Positions 21,698 to 32,514 of a stretch of 64,000 nucleotides of DNA are shown here, one piece after another; position 1 is the first letter of the stretch, and every line of letters starts with the position of its first letter. The stretch comes from Epiperipatus broadwayi (taxonomy: Eukaryota > Onychophora > Udeonychophora > Euonychophora > Peripatidae), in assembly GCA_028023455.1 (NCBI GenBank), contig JAQFVV010000021.1, forward strand, positions 7,282,853 to 7,346,852. Direction: 5' to 3'. The position numbers were made by a program, and so were the translations under genes. The notes below the pieces were generated by a model. The model did no database searches, had not been told where the DNA came from, and saw nothing but the letters and a program-made list of their open reading frames with translations.

Positions 21698-22440
21698 CTA
21701 CTTCTTTACACCAGTCCTTATACTTACCCCCAACCCACTAACATTACTAACCATTTCAATTACAATGAAGTTATGATCACTAGTGCATACTTTTTCTTCA
21801 TTATCAAACACCTTAATTTTTCTTATTTTATTTATTCCCTCTTTCTCTACCAATACATAATCTATTGTATGAAATATATTATTTCTAGACCATGTGCATT
21901 GTCCCTCATAAATATTTAATAAATTTCCAATATTCAAAATCACTTTCTGACAAAATTCCTTCAAAAGCTGTCCATTTTTATTATCTACATCATCAATTTC
22001 TTCAGTGTGTCCATTCATAACCCCTATAACCATTATTCTCTTCCCTTTTTCTTTAAAACTTTGTATATCTTTAACTAGACATTAATATATATTACTATTC
22101 CATTCCATTATAATTTGACTATCTCCAGTGGCTATATAAACTATAGCCACCATTCATTCTTGACTACCCAAGCTTATTTCAAACCACAAATGTTCTTGAC
22201 ATTTAACAATATTTAAATATTTTTTTGGTATACCACCTATACCCCCCCCTTTTGTTTTTCTTTTTCTTTTCTATTTATACCCTGCCATACCAACTGTTTC
22301 AAAATAGGTACTTCTTCTTTTCTTAAATGTGTTTCCACTACTGCTAATACCTCAAGCTCTTCATTTTCAATTGTTTTATTTAATTCCATCCACTTTTCTG
22401 GTCTCCTACCACCTTGCTTATTCAAAAACCCAATTTTAAC
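21698..22440 (-). pseudogene. LINE endonuclease (APE-like) region
   Basis: The minus frame at 22237-22425 contains LEVLAVVETHLR, in which the E is the metal-binding residue of APE endonucleases. The frame at 21698-22033 starts MVIGVMNGHTEEIDD (family: GDxNGH) and ends near TSDHNFIVIE, matching the catalytic SDH. In a live element it would nick the target DNA to prime reverse transcription. A frame break at about 22060-22230 separates the two parts. Confidence 0.8.
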
Positions 22441-22639
22441 ATTTTCTTCTTTCCTAACTCTTCTTTTATAAATTCTTTTAATTCTTTCTTCTCCATTACA
22501 ATTATAAGTTACTTTCTTACCATTAATTTTACAAACTCATTCCTTCTTCATATCTATATTTATATTTAAATCAAATTCCTTTTGTTTATTTCTTATATTC
22601 CATCCATTCTTTCTCTTTTTAATAATATTCCAATTTAAA

Positions 22640-22905
22640 AACCCAAACATCCAGTATCGCCACCCAGTGAAAGTCTTAGTAATCAATGGATGCAAGGAGA
22701 TCTACTAGATAGGAGTTTTATATATAAACCTTCTTTCATCCATTGATTACTAAAGCTTGCACTGGATGGCACTACTGTATGGAGAGAGCTAGATGAGTAG
22801 ACCATTAGATAGGATTTTTGATGCACAAATTTTCTAGCATTCATTGATTACTATGGCTTTCACTAGGCGGGCACTAATATATGGAGAGTTTCCACTATTT
22901 TAAAA
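22640..22905. mobile_element. FB-A-related fragments
   Basis: Three shuffled FB-A pieces: 'agtaatcaatggatgc', its inverted partner 'catccattgattacta' twice, and 'actactgtatggagag'. The order suggests an FB-A copy with internal duplication or a nested pair. No clear TSD. Confidence 0.7.
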
Positions 22906-23264
22906 GACAATATATACAAATCCATGACTTGATTTGGTTTATTATGGTTATATTTTGTAAAAAAAATAGAAATCACCCAAATATGTTTATTAAGTAAGCT
23001 TATATACATTTCATTTAGATTATCCCTAGTTACTTCATTTTATCATTCGAAAATCTTTGAAATTAGTTTCACGTTATTTTTAGCTAAATTGTAATGATAT
23101 TGTATAAGTATCAATACACTGGACATAAAAAATGCAAAATAAAATTTTAATATGAACAGTTGGTGGTAATGGGTTAGGTTTAAGATATTGGAGAATTGTA
23201 TCTCCTCAAAATTTGTTCTAGATTGAAATATTTTTCTTCACAATAAAATTGTAATAATAAAACA

Positions 23265-23524
23265 ATGAGGATTGCCAATTCCTCGACAAGCTTTGTGATA
23301 AATGCTTAGCCAGAGAAAGCATTTAAAATATCTCTGTCAGGATCCCCCCCCCCAAACCACTGACCATGGTGTCTGAACCTACCCTGGCACCTCTCTGGGG
23401 AGTGCCAAAGCACGAAAACATGGTCAGGAGTTTGGGAGAGGGGTTCCTGACAGAGATATTTTAAATGCTTTCTCTGGCTAAGCATTTATCACAAAGCTTG
23501 TTGAGAAATTGGCAATCCTCATTG
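23265..23524. repeat. Foldback element with about 90-bp arms
   Basis: The left arm 23265-23355 (acaatgaggattgcc ... atatctctgtcagg) and right arm 23435-23524 (cctgacagagatat ... ggcaatcctcattgt) are inverted with few mismatches. The central 80 bp is much less AT-rich and holds a smaller stem (CATGGTGTCTG / CGAAAACATGG region). Non-coding. Confidence 0.9.
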
Positions 23525-24669
23525 TTTATAATTTACAAGCTTAAGAGAATAGGGTCATGTAATCATATATTTATTTATGTGTATGTATAAAGACTTTGTG
23601 GTGTTGTTGCAACCTATTTAATTACCCACAACATGGATTTGAATCCAAATCTATTAAAGTGGCAATTTTTTCATTGTCAGATTTTTTTAGTTATCCAAAT
23701 CTTTTGAACATTTGATATAGATTAGTAAATTGATATCTAGTTACTTTTAACTAGAGACTAAAATGAAGAAAACTGGATAAAACCTCAATATCCATCAGGC
23801 CTAAAGAGTTATGCTTTTTATTAATTAATCTTCAATAAAAGCCTGTCAATAATCATTTGCCCTGAAATGGATTCTTTAAAAGCTTATTTTCTCTTTAATT
23901 TACATAATAAAAACATTTTTGTTAATGGGTAAAAAATTTTAATACCGCTACTTTTAAAATTAAAGTTTATGGTAAAATGTTTGTAAGTAAATCATCTCCT
24001 GATAGACAAAAATTATAATCCCTTTTTTTCTTCCAAATAATTTATTATAATTACATTAGCAGTTATGACATTGTAATATATAGTTTTAAATTTAATTGTC
24101 CAAGCTGATCATGTTATCTTTTAATTATCAATCTCTTTATCTTTTTGCCATTGGAGCAGTTGCTGTGTAGATCTTTGGGATATATTTTATTTGATATGGT
24201 TTCATTTTCTTTTATTCGAATTTGCTGACCTTTGGCCTTTTGTTCTTCTCTTTCCTCTTTTAGGAGCATTCTACCATTGTTTAGGGGCATGGTGAGTCTA
24301 AATCCAACATGTCCCATGTTATAGAAAAAATGATCTCAGGGGTTATCAGTTCATCTCTTGTTTTTATCTGTTTTAATTTTTTCCTCATGAAGGCAATATG
24401 ATCAAATTTATCAGGATTAAACATTAGCTTACATCTAGTAAGCCATATCAAATAATCTAGAATTAGCATCAGTATAATTTCTGGGTATGATCCCTTTCTG
24501 ATACTGTCTTTCAGATTAGATAATTTTAGCTTTATCTACCTTGATCCAACTCATTAAGGTTTTTTTTGAGCTGCTTTATCTGAACACATCCAAACCTGAA
24601 ATGGTGTATGGTTTTATCTTCTCTTTTACAAATCATGCAGATTGATTTGCAAACGTCTATAATGAGCTA

Positions 24670-24702
24670 ATTATATATATATATATATATATATTTAGAT
24701 TG

Positions 24703-24740
<38 letters not shown>

Positions 24741-24760
24741 CAATCTAAAGTAATTGAGAA
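24670..24760. repeat. (AT)n flanked by an inverted repeat
   Basis: 'ttagattggtctatat' at 24693-24710 and 'atatagaccaatctaa' at 24733-24748 surround a TA tract, giving a perfect extended palindrome. Confidence 0.85.
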
Positions 24761-25024
24761 GATGAATGTTTTAATCAATCACTTTTTAATTCAATTCACT
24801 ATATATTAATAATTGCTATTTGCAAAATTATTACAATTTACTACATGTCAGTATTAGATGTAATATTAAATACTAGCATTTGAAATAAAATTTCCTCATG
24901 TTCAGCAATAAATGTTTAATCTGGTGTGTACATGTTTACCATATTTATTATTTATGTATCTGATTGAAAATGTAATTTTAACAATTAGATTACTTTACAT
25001 AATGTTAAAAATAAATATTAAACC

Positions 25025-25320
25025 CCCACACATTATATGATCACCATTCCTTATGCTTACACAATCTGTTAAAACAGAAACAAAATTATTCAATACAGTA
25101 GTGGCCCCTAGTGTAAGCCAGAATAATGAATGAATATAAGAATGTTTATGTCTAAAATCTCCATTTAGTGCTTATTCATTCAGTATCCTCAGAGTAGTTT
25201 TTACCTTGTAGCTTTAGTAGGTACTAGATAGGGATTTTATGCACAAATCTTCTTGCATCCATTGATTATTTTGACTTGCACTAGGTGGAACTACTGGATG
25301 GAGAGTTTTGCCTGTTATGT
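25025..25320. mobile_element. FB-A copy, degraded
   Basis: Has the FB-A tail ('cattatatgatcaccatt'), both arm ends (aatacagtagtggcc / ggaactactggatggag) and the centre (cagtatcctcagagtag). The hammerhead-like block is largely deleted. No convincing TSD. Confidence 0.7.
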
Positions 25321-25959
25321 TTTCATAAAGAAAATATGACAGTTATCCAAAATAAAATTAAAAAAAGTAAATTTGATATTTAGGCTCTAGAATAGGAATT
25401 TTATTAGAAAATTGAGTACAATCTTGAAAAAAAAATTGTTTAAAATGATATATAATAGTATTCACTGATTATATTTTGTACCAGTCATTTTATGGCAGTA
25501 GAAGAATTTTCTAATTTAATGTTTAAGTCAAATTCTAATACAAAATAAAAGCCCTGTGCAATTTAGAGCAATGGTGGAGTCTTAGAATCTGGAATGTAAT
25601 ATCTTCAGATTGATCGTATTTCTAATATTTCTGGTGCTCAAACTTCCTCATGAATGACTGTAAAGTCATTTAATTATTTTACTTTACTAAATGAATATTA
25701 CATTGTATAATAATTTGCTTCCAAATATTTATTTGATCATGTTCACAAAGTATGATTTGAAAATGAAAATATAGATTAGTAACTCAAGTACATATATATA
25801 AATAAATAAAATCTCCAGTATTGAATAAGTGTCATAAAATATTATAATAAAAATAATAGAGCATAATGGTGATAATATATTTTATACATAATAATTAATA
25901 TAATTATTTATAAACTGTATTATCACCATTATACTTTATTATTCATATTATAATTTTAA

Positions 25960-26059
<100 letters not shown>

Positions 26060-26459
26060 GTAACATCCTGGTAGCTCTGATGCAAATGTATATTTATAGG
26101 TTTCATTTGAAAATGTATTTGTGGACTGATTAAATTTTAATTTTAATTTTTTAATATATAATAAGTAATTTTGAAAAAAAACTTGAAATAATTTATTGAG
26201 ACATCTCTCTATAATATAAATCAATAGTAAAAAATATAATTAATGTTCACATTTATTCTAAAAAAAATCTATCTATTCTTTCTAAAATGGCCAAATCATG
26301 TAAACTGTCATTGGATCTTTTTTCTTTTTTTATACAATTACTTTTTTTTAATTTTTTTCTCTCAAAAAATGTCATTCTGCAATATATATATATATATAAT
26401 AAAAACAATAAATATAATAGTAATTAATTCTTATATACAGTCTTCCAATTAAAAAACAT

Positions 26460-27370
26460 AACAGAAGCAAATGTCATCAACTCAAATCCCATGAATCCCG
26501 AATTTTAACACTAGCAGCTTGTCTATTAATTATTTTCATTTTATTTCTATTTTTTAAAATTGACTCCTTAATTTTTCTTTTATTATAGTTTTTCTCTTCA
26601 TAAAGAATCTTAACACTTTCAATATCAAATTTAAATTTATAATTACATATTTTTCATGATCCATAAAACAAGTAGTCATTAATTCATTATTATTTTTACT
26701 TTGCACACACTTGTATAATAATCTGTGCTTCTTCAATCTTTTTCCAATACTGCATCTTGATTCATCTATATATGATAACATACATTCATAAAAAATTTGA
26801 TACACAACATTTCTTTTCTGCTTGACATGCACAACATTTTTAGAATTATTCAGTAATTTATTAATGTTATTTGTAACACAAAATAAAACATTAAACACAT
26901 CTTTATATATATCCTTAAAAAATTTCACTTGAGCACTTGAAATATATGGGAAAGATATCCATTTATTATTATCAATCTTCAACTCCTTTAAATCATTATA
27001 ACTCTTTTTAAATTGACATAAAGTTGTGTTAATTTGTTCAATCTTATAATCAACTTTAAGCAATTCCTTGGCAAACAGCTCAATATTTTTTTAAATTATT
27101 ATACTGGTAACGATATAATTTTTCATTATGAAACAAAAAAGATATAAATCTTGCCATATTATGCATAATTGGCACTTTTGATTTGTAATTTATATATCCC
27201 CTTTTTTGCAATGGCTTGATTATTAATTTATAACTTACCATACTATTATCTCTTGTAATAATAAATTCAAATACTTAATATTTTTGTCCTGTTCCTTTTC
27301 AATAGTTCATTTCAAGCTATTCAAATTATTTAACTCCTCTATGATCATTTATCCTTTTCATATGTATGGA
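26460..27370 (-). pseudogene. Penelope-like retroelement, C-terminal half
   Basis: The minus frame at 26554-27063 (169 residues) includes ISSAQVKFFKDIYKDVF, then NINKLLNNSKNVV, then the GIY-YIG-like VVYQIFYECMLSYIDESRCSI. It ends with residues like NRQAASVKIRDSWDL near 26470-26520. The order matches the fragment at 3887-4850, so it is the same lineage. GIY has decayed to VVY and YIG to YID. Frameshifts at both ends. Confidence 0.8.
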
Positions 27371-27470
27371 GTTATGTATATGAGTCATATAAAATAGATT
27401 GTATAGATGTAGGGAGCTAGAAAGTTCAGTTCAAGTCCCTTATAATTACATTATGTTTAGTATAGACAAT
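27340..27470 (+). mobile_element. SINE-H 3' part
   Basis: Contains 'gatcatttatcctttt', 'gtatatgagtcatata' (A-box area) and a B-box-like GTTCAGTTCAAGTCCC. It lacks the ribozyme part. Confidence 0.6.
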
Positions 27471-27639
27471 AGACATATATTTAAATATTACATATTTAAC
27501 CTGTATTCTGCCTATCTCTCTTCTGTATAATTAAATTTATATATTAAGGTTATAAGGGTTCAGACTGACTGAAGGTCAGTGTGGATATGTCAATAATATT
27601 GGGATCAACAAGAGTTCTGAGCATTTTATTCTTGAATTT

Positions 27640-27800
27640 TCAATGAAATGGATGGTTGAAGATTTGGAGAGTGGAGAAGATTGAAGCTTGTCCATTAAAC
27701 TTTAGATTTGCTATCTTAATATAAAATAAGCACTGATAATATGTATGTGTGAGAGATGATGATCTGGACCAACTGATAAGTGCTAGTTTAGCATGTAACA
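27640..27800 (+). mobile_element. SINE-H 5' part with hammerhead
   Basis: Carries the upstream region shared with the copy at 60775-61030 ('gatttgctatcttaatat', 'agcactgataatatgt'), followed by GATGATCTGGACCAA, then core CTGATAA (27773-27779), stem II GTGCT-AGTTT-AGCAT, and GTAA in place of GAAA. It stops soon after. This shows that the family has about 120 bp upstream of the ribozyme. Confidence 0.65.
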
Positions 27801-27849
27801 TGTTTATTTCTTTAAAAAATACACATATTACTGAATAAATAAAAGATTG

Positions 27850-30230
27850 AAGTGGATCATAAGTCAAAACATATCAATAAAATTTTATAAAATAAAATTA
27901 CATTTTATTTAATTACATTTTTTTCTTATAAAAATGTAAGTGTTATTGAATAAATTAATAAGAAAATCTTGGAAAGATGTTAAAGTTATTAAACAGTTTC
28001 GTTTACCACTCTTGACACTAAAACCATCGAAAACTCAAACATCAACCCCACCACTTATTCTAGACGATTTTGAATTGTATGGATGTTTAGAATCTCCGTT
28101 TCCATAGAAATTACAGGCAAATAGCCTAAGAGACAACACCCTCAATTTTTTAAATTGTAAATGATCTGAAAATAAGAAGCTGAACAAAAATATAAAAAGA
28201 AACTTGCAAAATACAATGTATAAGATACAAGTATTAGTATATAATGTATTAATATTATATAAATAATATACTCTTTTTCTCTCATGTTATATTAATTTTT
28301 ATAAAATAAAATGATATACATATATATGTTGCTTATAATACTTCTTTCATATACATTTCAATGCAAACAAATTTTCTTAAAAAACTTCTTTATTTTACTT
28401 ACAGTTTCGACTGTCCAACAGTCTTCATCAGAGCTTTATCAAACCTCCTCTGCTTTAAATTTGTTTGCATTGAAGTGTATATAAAAAGTATTATAAGCAA
28501 TATATATATATATGAATATATGCAAAAAAAGTGAAAGGGAAGAATAAGAGAATATACTTCTGATAAAATAAAATGACGTAGAAAATCAGATTTTAAAAAA
28601 AATTAGAACACCAGTAAGAAAAATCTATAAAAATTTACAACAATAGCAAACAATACACATATAAATAGATAAGCAAAAAAAAATAAAAAAAAAACATCTA
28701 GCTTTAAGCAGCTTTAACATATTACTGAAAGACCTGCAATATGCTTGGCATAAATGTCTCTACTCCAGCAGATGGTATCCAAAATAATCAGGCTAAGCAT
28801 TAAATTTCAATAGTAATTATTAATACCCAAAGCAGTCAGCATATCAATTTAATGCATAGACTGGTTGTTTTGGATACCATCTGCTAAAACCGAAACATTT
28901 ACATTGAGCATATTACAGGGATCTGTCAATATGCCAAATCTGCTTAAAAACTTTTTATTTTTCTTGCTTATCTATTTATTTGTGTGTTGTCCACTACCAT
29001 TGTAAATTTTTATATCTTTTCCTTAATGATATTGTAAATTAAAATTTAAAAAAAAATCACAGAGAGAAAAAAGATAAATATATTATTATTATATCATATA
29101 CTAATACTTGTATCTAATATTTCTAACTTAAAAAACAAAATTTTATTAAAATTCTTTCACCACCATAGTTTCATTCATTAACAAATAGACCTTTTCAAAT
29201 AAAATTCAACAAGATGAAACAACATACTTATATATAATCATTAAAAAACCAGTCAACGCTTAGATAATCCCAATATCAATAACAATCAACAATTTCAAAT
29301 TGTTGTCAAGGCAACCTCATTTTAACGATAAAGGTGAAATCCCACTTTATTCTTAAAGGAAGATTGCCTTGACAACAGTTTGAAATTGTTGTTTGTTATT
29401 GATATTGGGATTGTCTAAGTGTTGACTGGTTTTTAATGATTACTTATAAACCCACTTAGCCTTGAGCATTATTACACTTATTATTTAAGTAATATATATA
29501 TACAAAACAAAATAGCCCTTTCCATCATTGACATCAGAAACTAACTTCCTTTAACTTTGAAGAATATCTTCATGAGATTGATGTCCTGGGATTCTAGAAT
29601 ATTTATCATCAGAGTTTTCTTTACTCTTCTTTTTAATTCATTTTTTTTTTTTTTAAATATAAAAGATAACGTCTGCATTGTTATATAATATTTTATGACT
29701 TATATTATTTAATTTATTAATTTTATATATATTTTGATCTTTAAAAAAGGTCAAATTATACCTTATAAAAGTTTATAAAATAAAATTGTTTTAGTAATTA
29801 TGTTGTTAAAAAAATAATATTGAGCACCTAGTAAGAAAAATATTGAGAGAATAAAGGTCAAAACATATCAATAAAATTTTATAAAATAAAATTGTTTTAT
29901 TTAATTACATTTTTTTAATTATAAAAAATGTGGATGTTATTGAGTAAATAGATAAGAATATGATAGAAAGATGTTACTAAATAATTTAGCCAAATTGTAA
30001 AATTAAACTATTATAAGCTTAATTAAAAAAAAATAGATACTTCACTAAAGAAATGTTAGAGATGTGATTTTTATTCTAAAAATTAGATAGATATGTCAAA
30101 TTTGTAGAAAATTAACAAAGATAAATTTAATTACAAAGATTAGTATGTATAATATTAATATATCATTTACTAATATACTTATTTAATATTGTATTTTACA
30201 AGTTCCATTTATTTTTTCTTTCAACAAGTT
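27850..30230. repeat. Nested complex of inverted and direct repeats
   Basis: A direct repeat of about 120 bp ('gtcaaaacatatcaataaaa') occurs at 27866 and 29858. Inverted pairs inside it are 28225-28300 with 29050-29125 (around 'agatacaagtattagtat'), 28325-28375 with 28460-28515 (around 'caatgcaaacaaattt'), and 28600-28800 with 28855-29020 (around 'gatggtatccaaaa'). Another foldback lies at 29235-29475. A GACTG hammerhead-like motif lies at 28400-28436 (minus). No coding sequence. I read this as several hairpin elements inserted into one another. Confidence 0.75.
29235..29475. mobile_element. FB-C foldback, copy 1
   Basis: Arms around 'cccaatatcaataaca' and 'tgttattgatattggg' surround a centre with TTGTCAAGGCAACC / GATTGCCTTGACAACAG. 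A unique tail follows the right arm (acccacttagccttgag ... attacactta). The same arms and tail recur at 37805-38020, and a half copy at 48700-48815. Confidence 0.85.
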
Positions 30231-30274
30231 AGAATTTATGCTTATTTTCATTTTTTCCAGATAAATTAGGATAT

Positions 30275-30363
30275 AAACATCACATGATCACCATTTCTTA
30301 TGCTTGCTCATAACTGTTATTAAAACAGTGTGGCAATATGTATAGTGAGTTTTTGCCTGTTTT
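30275..30363. mobile_element. Minimal 89-bp FB-A derivative, 12-bp TSD
   Basis: Contains only the FB-A tail (acatcacatgatcacc ...) and one arm end (tagtgagtttttgcctg) joined directly. Flanked by AAATTAGGATAT at 30263-30274 and 30364-30375. Both family termini with nothing between define the element's ends. Confidence 0.85.
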
Positions 30364-30482
30364 AAATTAGGATATGTAAATCTTTGATAAATTCCACAAA
30401 TTTGGTCAAAATATAAAGTAAAATTTTTGTGTAAAAGTTATAATATTGATATAAAATAAATAGAAGTTTTTATAACAAGAAT

Positions 30483-30486
<4 letters not shown>

Positions 30487-30572
<86 letters not shown>
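30487..30572. repeat. (TA)n microsatellite
   Basis: About 80 bp of TA repeat. Confidence 0.98.
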
Positions 30573-30894
30573 TGATTATGGTGGTCAGAGCCAAAAGTAT
30601 GCTAAGTCAAACTTAGAAGGGGTAAAAAAAAAAATAATTCACTTTACCAGGCATACCAATATATATATATTCAAAGTTATTATATATTTACATAAATGTT
30701 CTAGACATTTGGACAAAATGGTATTCTATAATATAAATGTTCATCTATATATTTTAAATGTTGCTCTATTCATGTTTAGTATGCTTTCGATATATAACAT
30801 CTTAATCATAGTGCTTTCACTTCTTTAGAATTATAAGTTTTCACATTCCCCTTTCACTAAACAAACTGCTTAACAATTTGAAAAACAAAGTTTC

Positions 30895-31242
30895 TTGAAA
30901 CTAGCTCATCAAATCATCTATACAATTAAATATAACCAATATATGTGTAATTTTGCATACAATGGGAAATTGAGGGCTAATCTCTTAACAAGCCTAGCAC
31001 TGAATAGATATTTCTACAAAAGAGCAGAGAAAAGTAATAAAGATTCCTCAATATTTATAGATTATGAACAGATTTCTGGCCATAAATTCAATTTGTCTAG
31101 AACTGGAATTGAATGCACTGAGAGAGAAGATAGACAACTAAAACATGAAAGAGTGGCAATAGCTAAAGATCAATTCTCTATAAAGAAAAAAAAGACACAA
31201 GCATCCCTCTCTCAAAAGAGTGTGCTCTTTGAAGTAATTTAA
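30895..31242 (+). other. Unrecognised ORF, doubtful
   Basis: 115 codons from a TTG, with no ATG at the start. The peptide has mixed composition with a Lys-rich C-terminus and resembles no family I know. There are no splice signals I trust. It is long for this base composition, but coding status is unproven. Confidence 0.15.
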
Positions 31243-31600
31243 ATATCTTTGAATACTAAATGAATAAATTTAAATGATTTTAAAAATTAAAATATTTATC
31301 AAGTATACATATAAGTTTGAACATTGAAGAAATGAAAGTGATATAATTATGGTATGTAATATGTCAAAGCATGCTAAGCAAGGTAAAAGCTAAATTTAAA
31401 ACATATGCACTATCTTTTTTGTATAAATGTCCATAACATTTCTGAAAATATTACAATTACCCAGAAAAGAGAAAAAAAATCTTTGATAAAGTTATTATAT
31501 ATTGTACCCTCACCTTCAGTTCAATACATAATTTAGAAAACAAAACTAGCTCAATAAAATAATAATGCTCCGGCTAAAATACTTATAATCTTGATATAAT

Positions 31601-31790
31601 TATAAATTTTATTAAACGCACATTATTATATTAAGTAATATTTACTAAGGCTGTACCTTAGGAATAAGCGTCTGAAAAATTTGAAGGTAGGGACCTCTTT
31701 TCTTCATAGTGTAAGCTTGTGTTTAAGACCTGTAGAGGTCCCTACCTTCAAATTTTTCAGACGCTTATTCCTAAGGTACAGCCTTAGTAA
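31601..31790. mobile_element. FB-B foldback, copy 1, perfect 58-bp arms, 14-bp TSD
   Basis: Arms 31641-31698 and 31734-31791 are exact inverted copies (tttactaaggctgtacc ... / ... ggtacagccttagtaaa). AATCTTGATATAAT flanks the element at 31587-31600 and 31790-31803. A unique 40-bp leader (attttattaaacgcaca) lies left of the arm, as in copy 2. Non-coding. Confidence 0.92.
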
Positions 31791-32235
31791 ATCTTGATAT
31801 AATAAATAAAAAATATTTTACAATGATTTCTACCATTCAACTAGCTCTAAATAATTAATAAATAATATATGGTTCGATTTATGAAAATTTAACTAATAAA
31901 ACATTAATAAAATCATGAGACAATTTAGTGAAGGCAAAGCAATAAAGAATTAGATTGAGCCTATTTCCCACAGGATACAATCTCAATGGCATAAGAACAC
32001 TATCCACCCTATTATTTCAAATAATAATAAATTCATAGTATTCTTAAGACTTTAAAAATAATAAGTAATTTAGTATAATATTACTAAACTAAACTCTAAT
32101 CTTTTTTACTAAAATATAATTATAATAATCTCAGGTTCTTGAAAAATAAATCTAATCAACTTTAAAATATCTTCTGTAGCCAAGTATGATAAGGGATTTT
32201 GTATCATTCCTAACTACACTTAACTAATAATCATA

Positions 32236-32494
32236 AATTTATTAAACGCGCATTGATTACGTAAGTAAGTAATATTACTGAGGCTGTAACCTCGAGAATA
32301 TGCGTATAAAATGTGATAGTAAGGACCTCTACAGGTGTTTAACCACAAGCTTCTTCCATAGCGTAAGCTTGTGGTTAAACACCTGTAGAGGTCCTTACTA
32401 TCACATTTTACACGCTTGTGGTTAAACACTTGTAGAGGTCCTTACTATCACATTTTACACGCATATTCTCGAGGTTACAGCCTCAGTAAATATT
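32236..32494. mobile_element. FB-B foldback, copy 2, 18-bp TSD
   Basis: Same leader (aatttattaaacgcgc) and same arm start (ctgaggctgtaacctcg) as copy 1. The right arm contains a duplicated segment: 'ttgtggttaaacac' to 'tcacattttacacgc' occurs twice (about 32351-32411 and 32412-32461). Flanked by ACTTAACTAATAATCATA at 32218-32235 and 32495-32512. Confidence 0.92.
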
Positions 32495-32514
32495 ACTTAA
32501 CTAATAATCATAAC

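Larger units (their letters stand above)
19051..22640 (-). mobile_element. APE-endonuclease LINE (non-LTR retrotransposon), 5'-truncated and broken
   Basis: A single LINE copy covering endonuclease, reverse transcriptase and C-terminal region in one order on the minus strand. The parts are listed separately. It ends 3' at about 19051 in ATCACA-type repeats, followed by two further 3' fragments of the same family. The 5' side stops at about 22640, where an FB-A fragment begins. An (AT)n lies inside the RT at 20593-20661. Clade is unresolved: APE endonuclease plus a C-terminal CxxC...HxxxxC motif fits the Jockey/CR1/I/R1 group. Confidence 0.85.

Noticed and set aside
30895-31242. 115-codon ORF as a real gene
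   Set aside because: Starts at TTG without ATG, no recognisable domain and no supporting signals; kept only as a doubtful entry.
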